5,325 nucleotides of DNA from Actinomycetota bacterium. Lineage in GTDB: Bacteria > Actinomycetota > Actinomycetes > Nanopelagicales > Nanopelagicaceae. A program made the position numbers and the translations under genes. Below, piece after piece: positions 1 through 5,319 of the stretch (position 1 is its first letter; each line of letters begins with the position of its first letter). The stretch lies in assembly GCA_947503395.1 (NCBI GenBank), contig CANNDP010000061.1:1-5325 (forward strand), in the 5' to 3' direction. Under the pieces are notes generated by a model. That model saw only the letters and a list, made by a program, of their open reading frames with translations. It was not told the origin of the DNA and searched no databases.

Positions 1-38
1 TAAGCACTGGCCTTGGATCTCTCTGGCAATTGAAGAGA

Positions 39-77
39 TATAGAAAACAAACTCCTTAAATTTTCTTTAAGGAGTTT
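39..77 (-). terminator. Rho-independent terminator of ssrA
   Basis: On the minus strand a perfect 12-bp stem, AAACTCCTTAAA (77-66) with TTTAAGGAGTTT (60-49), closes a five-base loop and is followed by GTTTTCTATA (48-39). It begins three bases after the encoded CCA end of the tmRNA. Reading on the plus strand there is no T-run after the stem, so it works for leftward transcription. It should end the ssrA transcript and provide the 3' end that exonucleases trim back to CCA. Confidence 0.9.
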
Positions 78-142
78 CTCTGGTGGAGGTGCCGGGAATC
101 GAACCCGGGTCCTTCGACACTGAAACAGGGCTTCTACGGGCG

Positions 143-198
143 TAGCGCGCTATTCGTTTTCTCTGTCCCGGTTCTCTCGCACGCTAGTAACCGACAGA
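143..198 (-). other. tmRNA pseudoknot PK4
   Basis: Stem 1 is TCTGTC (198-193) with GACAGA (167-162), extended by GGTT/AACC past a two-base bulge. Stem 2 pairs loop bases TAGCGTGC (186-179) with GCGCGCTA (150-143), eight pairs with one G-U. It leads directly into helix P2 of the tRNA-like domain. Confidence 0.8.
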
Positions 199-201
199 CT
201 C

Positions 202-244
202 AGTTGTGAAAGATTTCCTTACCGATAGCCACAACAACTTCGGT
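202..244 (-). other. tmRNA pseudoknot PK3
   Basis: Stem 1 is ACCGA (244-240) with TCGGT (225-221). Stem 2 pairs loop bases AGTTGT (239-234) with ACAACT (207-202). A shifted alternative, TTGTG with CACAA, would give a similar fold. Confidence 0.72.
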
Positions 245-250
245 TAGTAA

Positions 251-294
251 GCCCCCCTATCGACGTTGGATTCTGAGGCGGGGAGCGCGCTCAG
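251..294 (-). other. tmRNA pseudoknot PK2
   Basis: Stem 1 is CTGAG (294-290) with CTCAG (277-273). Stem 2 pairs loop bases GCTCCCC (286-280) with GGGGGGC (257-251), seven pairs including one G-U. It lies just after the tag frame, as expected for PK2. Confidence 0.78.
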
Positions 295-311
295 GCCAAC
301 GGATTACTTAG

Positions 312-328
312 CTCGCTTAGGCAGCGAG
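312..328 (-). other. tmRNA helix 5 hairpin over the tag stop codon
   Basis: CTCGCT (328-323) pairs perfectly with AGCGAG (317-312) around a five-base loop. The stem covers the last tag codons and the first base of the UAA stop, matching the helix at the end of the tag frame in other tmRNAs. Confidence 0.8.
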
Positions 329-355
329 GCGGTAATCAGACGAAGTTTTATCTGC
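317..355 (-). other. tmRNA tag reading frame (ADKTSSDYRLAA)
   Basis: The resume codon is GCA at 355-353, preceded by ACAGAC, which resembles the upstream determinant before the resume codon in other tmRNAs. The frame encodes Ala-Asp-Lys-Thr-Ser-Ser-Asp-Tyr-Arg-Leu-Ala-Ala and stops at UAA (319-317). A second in-frame UAA follows three codons later. The end Leu-Ala-Ala is the ClpXP-type degron. The fourth residue from the end is Arg, where most tags have Ala or a similar small residue. The longer reading frame across this region on the same strand is out of phase and ends without the degron, so it is not the tag. Confidence 0.93.
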
Positions 356-370
356 GTCTGTATGTGTGCA

Positions 371-409
371 CGGGTTTTTGTGGTTAACGAGATCATCCCG
401 GCTTCCTCG
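371..409 (-). other. tmRNA pseudoknot PK1
   Basis: Stem 1 is CGAGG (409-405) with TCTCG (392-388). Stem 2 pairs loop bases CGGG (400-397) with CCCG (374-371), across an A-rich linker. It ends 15 nt before the resume codon, where PK1 lies in well-studied tmRNAs. The pairing is by hand and stem 2 is only four pairs. Confidence 0.65.
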
Positions 410-487
410 GCCCGCTTCCCCTGGCTCAACAAACGAAGTCGAGACCGTTCACCCCCGCGATTAACGTGGATTAGAAGCTGTGTGCAA

Positions 488-517
488 ATTATAGAGCAGA
501 GATAGGACTTCAAAAAA
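488..517 (-). promoter_or_regulatory. ssrA promoter
   Basis: A perfect TATAAT -10 box lies at 493-488 on the minus strand. At a 17-base spacing the -35 position (516-511) reads TTTTTG, which is weak; a better match, TTGAAG at 513-508, is only 14 bases away. The start of transcription would be near 481, giving a leader of about 25 nt before the mature 5' end at 456, presumably removed by RNase P. This lets ssrA be made independently of smpB. Confidence 0.72.
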
Positions 518-553
518 CCTAGCAGATACGCTCAGTAGCGCTATAACTGAGAA

Positions 554-1060
554 TCAATCTTCGTATCTCTTTGACTTTCCCCTACTACTTTTTCCAGTTG
601 AGCGATGAGAGAGTTCTCGATCAATCTCGCGGTTTGCCTGTTTCTCCATCAAAGTTGCACGCTTATCGTGAGCTTTCTTGCCTCTAGCTAGTGCAATCTC
701 AACTTTTGCTTTGCCATCTTTAAAATAAAGTGAGAGCGGAATGAGAGTAAGTCCACTTTCTTTTAAAGTTCCAATTAGGCGATTTATCTCTCGTTTACTC
801 ATTAATAGTTTTCTATTTCGCCTTGGTTCATGGTTGGTCCAAGATCCCTCGTTATATTCAGGGATATGGACACCGCTTAGATAGATTTCGCCATCTTGGA
901 TCATTCCATAACCATCAGTAAGCGTTGCTCTTCCAGCCCTTAGAGACTTAACTTCGGTGCCAACAAGGACTAGTCCTGCTTCAAAAACCTCATCGATGAA
1001 ATAGTCATGTCGCCCCTTCTTATTCTGGGCAATTAATTTCTTTCCTATTTCTTTTACCAC
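554..1060 (-). CDS. smpB: SsrA-binding protein SmpB
   Basis: SmpB binds the tRNA-like end of tmRNA, stands in for the missing anticodon arm in the ribosomal decoding centre and is required for tagging. The 168-residue product has the family pattern throughout: IAQNKKGRHDYFI (10-22), GTEVKSLRAG (34-43), VHIPEY (64-69), a HEPRRNRKLL stretch (77-86), LTLIPLSLYF (104-113) and ARGKKAHDKR (125-134). The DKR motif (132-134) opens the C-terminal tail, which in E. coli folds in the mRNA channel; here the tail is basic, continues to residue 168 and ends RYED. The start is GTG at 1060-1058. An in-frame TAA lies two codons upstream (1066-1064) and no in-frame ATG follows until Met53, so this start is nearly forced. 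Its Shine-Dalgarno AGGAGA (1080-1075) is 14 bases away, unusually far. It lies 54 bases after the S41 protease gene and 97 bases before mature tmRNA. Confidence 0.97.
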   Translation of the reverse strand: MVKEIGKKLIAQNKKGRHDYFIDEVFEAGLVLVGTEVKSLRAGRATLTDGYGMIQDGEIYLSGVHIPEYNEGSWTNHEPRRNRKLLMSKREINRLIGTLKESGLTLIPLSLYFKDGKAKVEIALARGKKAHDKRATLMEKQANREIDRELSHRSTGKSSRGKSKRYED

Positions 1061-1066
1061 GGCTTA

Positions 1067-1072
1067 AGGGTA
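1067..1072 (-). promoter_or_regulatory. Possible -10 box for a leaderless smpB mRNA
   Basis: TACCCT (TANNNT form) lies six bases before the GTG start, which would put +1 on the start codon itself. No recognisable -35 is seen. The competing reading is that smpB is translated from the operon mRNA using the distant AGGAGA at 1080-1075. The two are not exclusive. Confidence 0.35.
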
Positions 1073-1094
1073 TCTCTCCTGGCCGAGATATCCC
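1068..1094 (-). promoter_or_regulatory. Inverted repeat / hairpin in the smpB leader
   Basis: On the minus strand GGGATATCTC (1094-1085) pairs with GAGATACCC (1076-1068), nine pairs with one bulged A, around the eight-base loop GGCCAGGA. The loop and adjacent stem contain the smpB Shine-Dalgarno, and the repeat overlaps the TACCCT box. No T-run follows, so it is not a terminator. It could be an RNA hairpin that modulates translation, or a DNA operator. Confidence 0.5.
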
Positions 1095-1114
1095 TGCTAA
1101 CTAACTGCTTTGAG

Positions 1115-2386
1115 TTAATCCTTTGAGATAAAGGATGCTAAACCGCCTAAGACCTGGAGTGATTTAAGGCCAATCTCAGCAGGGGCTACTGCCAGATCAG
1201 GAGTTATTCCAACTTCCTCAATGATGCGACCCGATGGAGTTAGAAATAGCGCAACAGTTAGCTCAAGTTTTGAACCATCATCAAGTGAAATGAGCTCTTG
1301 AACTGAACCTTTGCCATAGCTGCGTTCGCCAATAACTACGCCTCGATTTCTATCCTGGAATGCCCCAGCTAATATCTCAGCAGAACTAGCAGTGTTTCGG
1401 TTTATAATTACAACTACTGGAACCTTTATTGGATTTGAATTTACTGCACGAAATACCTTTTCTGATTCGTTAACTTTGTATGAAACAATGATGCCGCTGC
1501 CAATAAATTGCTCAGCCACAGCAACTGCCTCTTCTACTAATCCCCCAGAGTTATTTCTCAAATCAATTATCACGCCAGACTTGTAATTAGCGCTCTTTAG
1601 AGCCTCTGAAACCTCATTCGCTGTTCCTGAAATAAAGGAGGCAATTTCAACTAGCGCTACCGAACTACTAACTTGCGTGAGTTCAACACTCTTTGCCTGC
1701 ACCTTGCCAGTCTTTATCGATGCGAGAATTCTTTGCTCGTTTCTAACGACTAGTAAATCGACTCGCTTTCCAATATCTGCTCGAATAAGTGCAATGGTGG
1801 AAGCAAGAGATGCGCCCGTTACTTGAGTGCCATTTACTTCAATTAGCTCATCTCCTATTGCAAGACCAGAATTTTCTGCAGGTGATCCCTCTTGAATTGC
1901 TGAAATCCTGATTACTCCCCCTCGAGATTTACTCAAGTAGATACCAATTCCTGTAAAGGAATTAGAGCTTTGAGCTTTGAATATCTCCAAAGCCTCTCTT
2001 GGAAAGTAATTAGCCCATTCATCACCTGATGCTTTAAGGACTCCTTCAATAGCAGCTCGCTCTAATACATCACGATCTATATCTTTGGCGCTACTTTCAA
2101 CTACGCTCTTTATCGCTTCATCCACTGAACTGCTATTTCTCGACTCACCAACCTGTATTCCTATCGCAAAAATTAGTGAGGTAATCAGAATCGCAAGTAA
2201 GGCTTTTCGAAGTAGGTCTGGATTACTTATTTTCTGTCGACTTTCAACCCTTGAGGATGCATCAACAAGAGGCTGTTCACTAATTTGGCTACTAGTTCTA
2301 GTCTTTGATGCAACAGAATCTGACTTTCTTGCTCTTCCCCCAATGACATCACGCTTAGTAGTAGGTGATTTCTTCTTTTCACTCAC
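1115..2386 (-). CDS. S41 family C-terminal processing protease with PDZ domain
   Basis: A membrane-anchored serine protease of the CtpA/CtpB/Prc family, which cuts proteins from their C-terminus outside the cytoplasm. Residues 1-60 are a hydrophilic Ser/Lys/Arg-rich tail presumed cytoplasmic. One hydrophobic segment (about 62-78) has no obvious cleavage site, so a signal anchor is likely. A PDZ domain follows (about 140-225), with SFTGIGI (143-149) as carboxylate-binding loop and EGSPAENSGLAIGDELIEVNG-type core (166-186). The S41 domain (about 230-405) has DLRNNSGG (275-282), SSAE (334-337) and SYGKG (356-360). By spacing with E. coli Prc (Ser430, Asp441, Lys455), the dyad is Ser334 and Lys359, with Asp345 also matching. 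The usual SASE reads SSAE here. The 423-residue length is ordinary. The GTG start is backed by TAGGAG eight bases upstream. The substrate is unknown; lying between ftsX and smpB suggests, but does not show, an envelope or division role. Confidence 0.93.
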   Translation of the reverse strand: MSEKKKSPTTKRDVIGGRARKSDSVASKTRTSSQISEQPLVDASSRVESRQKISNPDLLRKALLAILITSLIFAIGIQVGESRNSSSVDEAIKSVVESSAKDIDRDVLERAAIEGVLKASGDEWANYFPREALEIFKAQSSNSFTGIGIYLSKSRGGVIRISAIQEGSPAENSGLAIGDELIEVNGTQVTGASLASTIALIRADIGKRVDLLVVRNEQRILASIKTGKVQAKSVELTQVSSSVALVEIASFISGTANEVSEALKSANYKSGVIIDLRNNSGGLVEEAVAVAEQFIGSGIIVSYKVNESEKVFRAVNSNPIKVPVVVIINRNTASSAEILAGAFQDRNRGVVIGERSYGKGSVQELISLDDGSKLELTVALFLTPSGRIIEEVGITPDLAVAPAEIGLKSLQVLGGLASFISKD

Positions 2387-2394
2387 TTGAAAAT

Positions 2395-2399
2395 CTCCT
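2395..2399 (-). promoter_or_regulatory. Shine-Dalgarno of the S41 protease gene
   Basis: AGGAG on the minus strand, eight bases before the GTG start at 2386-2384. It is the only start in the window with both a good Shine-Dalgarno and ideal spacing, and it fixes this GTG as the start. Confidence 0.8.
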
Positions 2400-2420
2400 A
2401 TTGCTTCCTCATTTGATAAA

Positions 2421-2470
2421 GAGTTCTAGTTGCAAGGCGGTAACGGTAGCCCAGAAGCACATTAGAACTC
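2421..2470 (-). repeat. Inverted repeat with internal stems in the ftsX-protease spacer
   Basis: GAGTTCTA (2470-2463, minus strand) is a perfect inverted repeat of TAGAACTC (2428-2421). Within it TGC/GCA (2459-2457 with 2433-2431) and GGC/GCC (2451-2449 with 2438-2436) can also pair, giving a long interrupted stem with a ten-base tip. Only three T follow, so it is a poor intrinsic terminator. It lies in the 126-base spacer between the ftsX stop and the protease start, in the leader of the protease gene. It may separate the two genes, stabilise an mRNA end or bind a regulator; none of these is shown. Confidence 0.45.
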
Positions 2471-2512
2471 AACTGAGAGCTGATTAGCGCTCAGCGATAG
2501 GGCAAGGTGAAG

Positions 2513-3415
2513 TTAGACCTTTAAGTATTTGCGAAGAGTTAAAGTCGATGCCAGAGATGAAACTAAGAGCCCTGTTCCAAGAAGATATGCAGATGCAACC
2601 CAAACATCATTCCAGGTAAAGAAGTTAGTGAAGGTTAGAAGCGGCGCAATCCGATCATCGATTACATACTTTAAAGAAGAGAGCAGACCAACTGAAAATC
2701 CCCAACCAATAATTGCCGAGAAAACACCTTCGAGAATAAATGGTAGTTGGATAGAGAAAGAACTTGCTCCAACTAATTTCATTACATTTGTCTCTCGTCT
2801 TCTATTAAAGGCAGCAATTCTTAAAGTATTACTAATTAATAGCGCAGCGGTTAGCACGCTGGCAAATCCAATTGCTAACGCTCCATCGCGCAAAACATTT
2901 AGTAACCTAAAGAATTTCTCTAGAATTGATCTCTGATCTTGAACTACATCTACTCCAGGCCGACCTGAGAAGGCGCTCTGCACTACTGCAAATTGCGTAG
3001 GGTCAGTTAGCTTTACACGAAATGACTCTGGCAATTGATCTGCAGTGACATTTTGTGAAATAGCTGAATCTTTAAATCTCTCCTGAAAGCGCTCAAATGC
3101 CTCTGACTGTGATTCGTAATAAACCGTTTCGACAACTGGTAGTTCTTCAAGATCTGCTTGAATCTCAAGTCTCTGCTCTGAGGTAATGATTCCTCCGGCG
3201 CAAGAAGGTGAGTCAGAGAGAGAACCACAGAGATAGACCGAGACTTCAATCTTGTCATACCAATAATCCTTCATAACTCGAACTTGAGAATTAGAAAGCA
3301 GACCAATACCAAGAAGTGATAGCGAGATAGCAACTGTTACCACAACGGCAAAGGTCATAGTTAGATTTCTTCGTAGGCCAATGCCTACTTCACTAAGAAT
3401 AAATCCAGCGCGCAT
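2513..3415 (-). CDS. ftsX: Cell division protein FtsX
   Basis: Membrane partner of the ATPase FtsE. FtsEX sits at the divisome and, in several bacteria, switches peptidoglycan hydrolases outside the membrane on by ATP-driven shape change. The 300-residue product has the FtsX layout: a short cytoplasmic start with EVGIGLRRN (9-17), TM1 (about 21-42), a large external loop (about 43-172), TM2 (about 176-198), a cytoplasmic stretch with RRRETNVMKLVGAS (205-218) which is the usual contact with FtsE, TM3 (about 222-247) and TM4 (about 269-291). Two cysteines in the external loop, Cys63 and Cys72, could form a disulfide. The ATG start at 3415 lies two bases after the ftsE stop, so translation is probably coupled; the only Shine-Dalgarno-like bases are GGGG just upstream inside ftsE. 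No known activator-binding partner gene is in the window other than, conceivably, the S41 protease. Confidence 0.96.
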   Translation of the reverse strand: MRAGFILSEVGIGLRRNLTMTFAVVVTVAISLSLLGIGLLSNSQVRVMKDYWYDKIEVSVYLCGSLSDSPSCAGGIITSEQRLEIQADLEELPVVETVYYESQSEAFERFQERFKDSAISQNVTADQLPESFRVKLTDPTQFAVVQSAFSGRPGVDVVQDQRSILEKFFRLLNVLRDGALAIGFASVLTAALLISNTLRIAAFNRRRETNVMKLVGASSFSIQLPFILEGVFSAIIGWGFSVGLLSSLKYVIDDRIAPLLTFTNFFTWNDVWVASAYLLGTGLLVSSLASTLTLRKYLKV

Positions 3416-3417
3416 CG

Positions 3418-4107
3418 CTACCCCGTATATCCATAAACTCCACGAACCTGATCGCGGATAACTTGACCTTTATCTAATTCGATAACTCTTTTGCGCATCT
3501 GATCAACAATTCCAGAGTCATGAGTAGCCATAACCACAGTAGTTCCCTCGCGATTGATTCGATCAAGTAGCTTCATAATTCCAACAGAGGTTGCAGGGTC
3601 TAAGTTTCCTGTTGGTTCATCAGCGATAAGAATGGCAGGATTACTCACATAAGCCCTTGCTATCGCAACCCTTTGTTGCTCCCCGCCTGAGAGCTCTCCA
3701 GGCTTTCGATCAGATTTATCCTCAAGGCCAACTAACTCTAGAACTTCTGGAACTTCGCGAGCAATTTCTTTCTTTGAAAAACCTAATACATGCAAGGTGA
3801 AGGCAACATTTTCAGCAACAGTTTTATTTGGCAGCAGACGAAAATCTTGAAATACCGTACCAACTTGGCGCCTTAGCTCCGGAACTTTCCAGCTAGAAAG
3901 TGTTCCCAAATCTTTTCCTGCAACATGAATCGTTCCAGAAGTTGGTCGCTCCTCCCTTAAGACAAGTCGAAGGAATGTAGATTTTCCAGAGCCGGAAAGT
4001 CCTACCAAAAAGACAAACTCACCCTTCTCGATTGCAATCGAGACGTTATCTAAAGCGGGTCGGTCGTTTTTGGCATAGCCCTTAGTTACGTTCTCAAAAC
4101 GAATCAC
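3418..4107 (-). CDS. ftsE: Cell division ATP-binding protein FtsE
   Basis: Cytoplasmic ABC-type ATPase that drives FtsX. All nucleotide-binding motifs are intact in 229 residues: Walker A GLSGSGKST (36-44), Q-loop Gln87 in VFQDFRLLP, signature LSGGEQQR (139-146), Walker B ILIADEP (159-165), D-loop NLD (168-170) and H-loop His196. VFQDFRLLPNKTVAENVAF (85-103) and DEPTGNLDP (163-171) are characteristic of FtsE and its LolD/MacB-like relatives; the adjacent ftsX and upstream prfB settle the identity. The start is GTG at 4107-4105, giving the expected MIRFENVTK opening. No Shine-Dalgarno precedes it. Instead TAAAAT lies seven bases upstream, so a leaderless transcript starting at the GTG is plausible. 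The stop TAG is two bases from the ftsX start. A spacer of 102 bases separates it from prfB. Confidence 0.97.
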   Translation of the reverse strand: MIRFENVTKGYAKNDRPALDNVSIAIEKGEFVFLVGLSGSGKSTFLRLVLREERPTSGTIHVAGKDLGTLSSWKVPELRRQVGTVFQDFRLLPNKTVAENVAFTLHVLGFSKKEIAREVPEVLELVGLEDKSDRKPGELSGGEQQRVAIARAYVSNPAILIADEPTGNLDPATSVGIMKLLDRINREGTTVVMATHDSGIVDQMRKRVIELDKGQVIRDQVRGVYGYTG

Positions 4108-4114
4108 GGGTGTG

Positions 4115-4120
4115 ATTTTA
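4115..4120 (-). promoter_or_regulatory. Possible -10 box for a leaderless ftsEX mRNA
   Basis: TAAAAT on the minus strand, separated by CACACCC from the GTG start of ftsE. Transcription starting six to eight bases downstream would begin at or within a base of the start codon. The absence of any Shine-Dalgarno here supports this. No convincing -35 is seen, and internal promoters of this kind in actinobacteria often lack one. Confidence 0.55.
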
Positions 4121-4209
4121 GGTAGAGCTAGTAAGAAAGCTGCGGATAAACCCGCGGAATTGGGGTGAGAAATAACGCAGAATTACCAATTGAGCGTATA
4201 AATCCTGCT

Positions 4210-5313
4210 TTATTTTCTCTCTCTACGCCATCGAATTCCAGCGGAGATAAATCCATCAAGATCGCCATCTAGAACCGCTTGGGTGTTGCCAGTTTCAAAA
4301 TCAGTGCGATGATCCTTGACCATCTGGTAGGGATGAAGCACATAGGATCGAATTTGATTCCCCCAAGAACCTGATGTATCACCGCGGAGCGCATCAATTT
4401 TTGCCCTCTCCTGTGCATTACGCCTTTCTAGCAATTTTGATTGGAGCACTGCCATTGCAGTTGCTCTATTTTGAATTTGCGATCTTTCATTCTGACACGA
4501 AACGACAATTCCGGTGGGGATATGAGTAATTCGAACTGCAGAATCAGTGGTATTAACTCCCTGCCCTCCAGGCCCTGATGATCGATAAACATCGATTCGA
4601 ATATCTTTCTCATCAATTTCAATGTCATCGCTTTGATCAACAACTGGGACAACTTCAACGCCAGCAAAGGATGTGTGGCGCCGATTCTGTGAATCAAATG
4701 GCGAGATTCTCACCAATCGATGAGTCCCCTGCTCAACAGAGAGGGTGCCATAACAGTATGGGCCACTTACCTTAAAGGTAGTTGACTTGATTCCAGCCTC
4801 CTCACCATAAGAGGTTTCTAGAACACTAACTCCATAATTGTGGCGCTCGCAATATCTGAAGAACATTCTTGAAACCATCTCCGCCCAATCGGAGGCATCA
4901 ACACCGCCAGCTTCTGAGCGGATAGTTATTAGCGCATCTCGATGGTCATATTCACCACTTAATAGCGTCTGTATTTCAAGATCTGAAATTGCTGAAGTCA
5001 AAGAATCTAACTCTTTTAGAATTTCCAGTTCTGCTCCATCGCTTGACTCATTATTGGCAAGTTCTAACATAATCGGAAGATCAGTGACTCTTGATCTAAG
5101 GCTACTTACCTTATTTATCGTGCTATTTACCCTTGAGAGTGCGCTCGTTACTTTCTGCGCTGCTTCTGGATCGCTCCAAAGATCGGGAACTCCTGCTTGC
5201 GTCTCTAGCTCCACCTGCTCTTTTCTTAACTTACCTAAATCTAAAACGGCTTCTATTGATTTCAAAGTAGCATCAAGGGCAGCTATCTCACCATTAATAT
5301 CGCGCTCTGCCAT
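4210..5313 (-). CDS. prfB: Peptide chain release factor 2
   Basis: RF2 recognises UGA and UAA in the ribosomal A site and triggers hydrolysis of the finished peptide. The 367-residue product is full length. A helical N-terminal domain contains the GVPDLWSDPEAAQKV stretch (41-55). The stop-codon-reading tripeptide SPF (204-206) marks it as RF2 rather than RF1 (which has PxT). The catalytic loop is GPGGQGVNTTDSAVR (247-261), with GGQ at 249-251; its glutamine is the residue methylated by PrmC in other bacteria. The C-terminal part (about 285-367) includes RSYVLHPYQMVKDHRT (322-337). The frame is continuous from ATG to TAA, with no in-frame UGA near codon 25, so the programmed +1 frameshift known from E. 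coli prfB is absent. The ATG has no Shine-Dalgarno but a TATCCT box six bases upstream, at the window edge. Confidence 0.97.
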   Translation of the reverse strand: MAERDINGEIAALDATLKSIEAVLDLGKLRKEQVELETQAGVPDLWSDPEAAQKVTSALSRVNSTINKVSSLRSRVTDLPIMLELANNESSDGAELEILKELDSLTSAISDLEIQTLLSGEYDHRDALITIRSEAGGVDASDWAEMVSRMFFRYCERHNYGVSVLETSYGEEAGIKSTTFKVSGPYCYGTLSVEQGTHRLVRISPFDSQNRRHTSFAGVEVVPVVDQSDDIEIDEKDIRIDVYRSSGPGGQGVNTTDSAVRITHIPTGIVVSCQNERSQIQNRATAMAVLQSKLLERRNAQERAKIDALRGDTSGSWGNQIRSYVLHPYQMVKDHRTDFETGNTQAVLDGDLDGFISAGIRWRRERK

Positions 5314-5319
5314 GGGTTA

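Larger units (their letters stand above)
81..456 (-). ncRNA. ssrA: tmRNA (one-piece transfer-messenger RNA)
   Basis: tmRNA with SmpB rescues ribosomes stalled on mRNAs lacking a stop codon: charged with alanine it enters the A site, then supplies a short frame coding for a degradation tag. The 376-nt length is typical. The 5' GGGGGUG (456-450) pairs with CACCUCC before ACCA at 81, giving a G-U at the third pair, the identity element for alanyl-tRNA synthetase. A T-arm of CCGGG-TTCGATT-CCCGG precedes the acceptor strand, and CCA is encoded. Helix P2 is visible as CTTCG/CGAAG and CAGGG/CCCTG. Four pseudoknots can be drawn, and a tag frame starts at GCA (355-353). The gene is not permuted into two pieces. 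It sits directly downstream of smpB but has its own promoter and terminator. Its base composition is richer in G+C than its neighbours, as expected for a structured RNA. Confidence 0.97.

Noticed and set aside
81..120. A possible tRNA gene from the T-arm and CCA end
   Set aside because: No D-arm or anticodon arm lies at tRNA distance; the partner acceptor strand is 376 bases away, as in tmRNA.
266..505. Plus-strand open frame of 79 residues across the tmRNA
   Set aside because: It lies antisense to a clearly folded tmRNA, has no ribosome-binding site and no recognisable protein pattern.
304..513. Minus-strand open frame of 69 residues ending PKRAK
   Set aside because: It runs through the ssrA promoter and the tmRNA in a different phase from the tag; the tag frame beginning at GCA 355 ends in LAA and is the real coding part.
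531..551. Hairpin CTCAGT/ACTGAG two bases after the smpB stop as a terminator
   Set aside because: The stem is only six pairs and the T6 run (517-512) is 13 bases beyond it, too far for a standard intrinsic terminator; kept only as a weak possibility.
2529..2936. Plus-strand open frame of 135 residues within ftsX, and similar frames opposite prfB and the protease
   Set aside because: They are shadows opposite well-supported genes, with no ribosome-binding sites or family motifs.
3013..3258. Second minus-strand frame inside ftsX
   Set aside because: It is an alternate phase of the FtsX external loop; FtsX is continuous and complete, so no overlapping gene or frameshift needs to be assumed.
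4142..4191. Short inverted repeats in the prfB-ftsE spacer (GCGG/CCGC at 4142-4155, AATTGG/CCAATT at 4158-4191)
   Set aside because: Stems of four and six pairs with no proper T-run; this is close to chance in a 102-base spacer.
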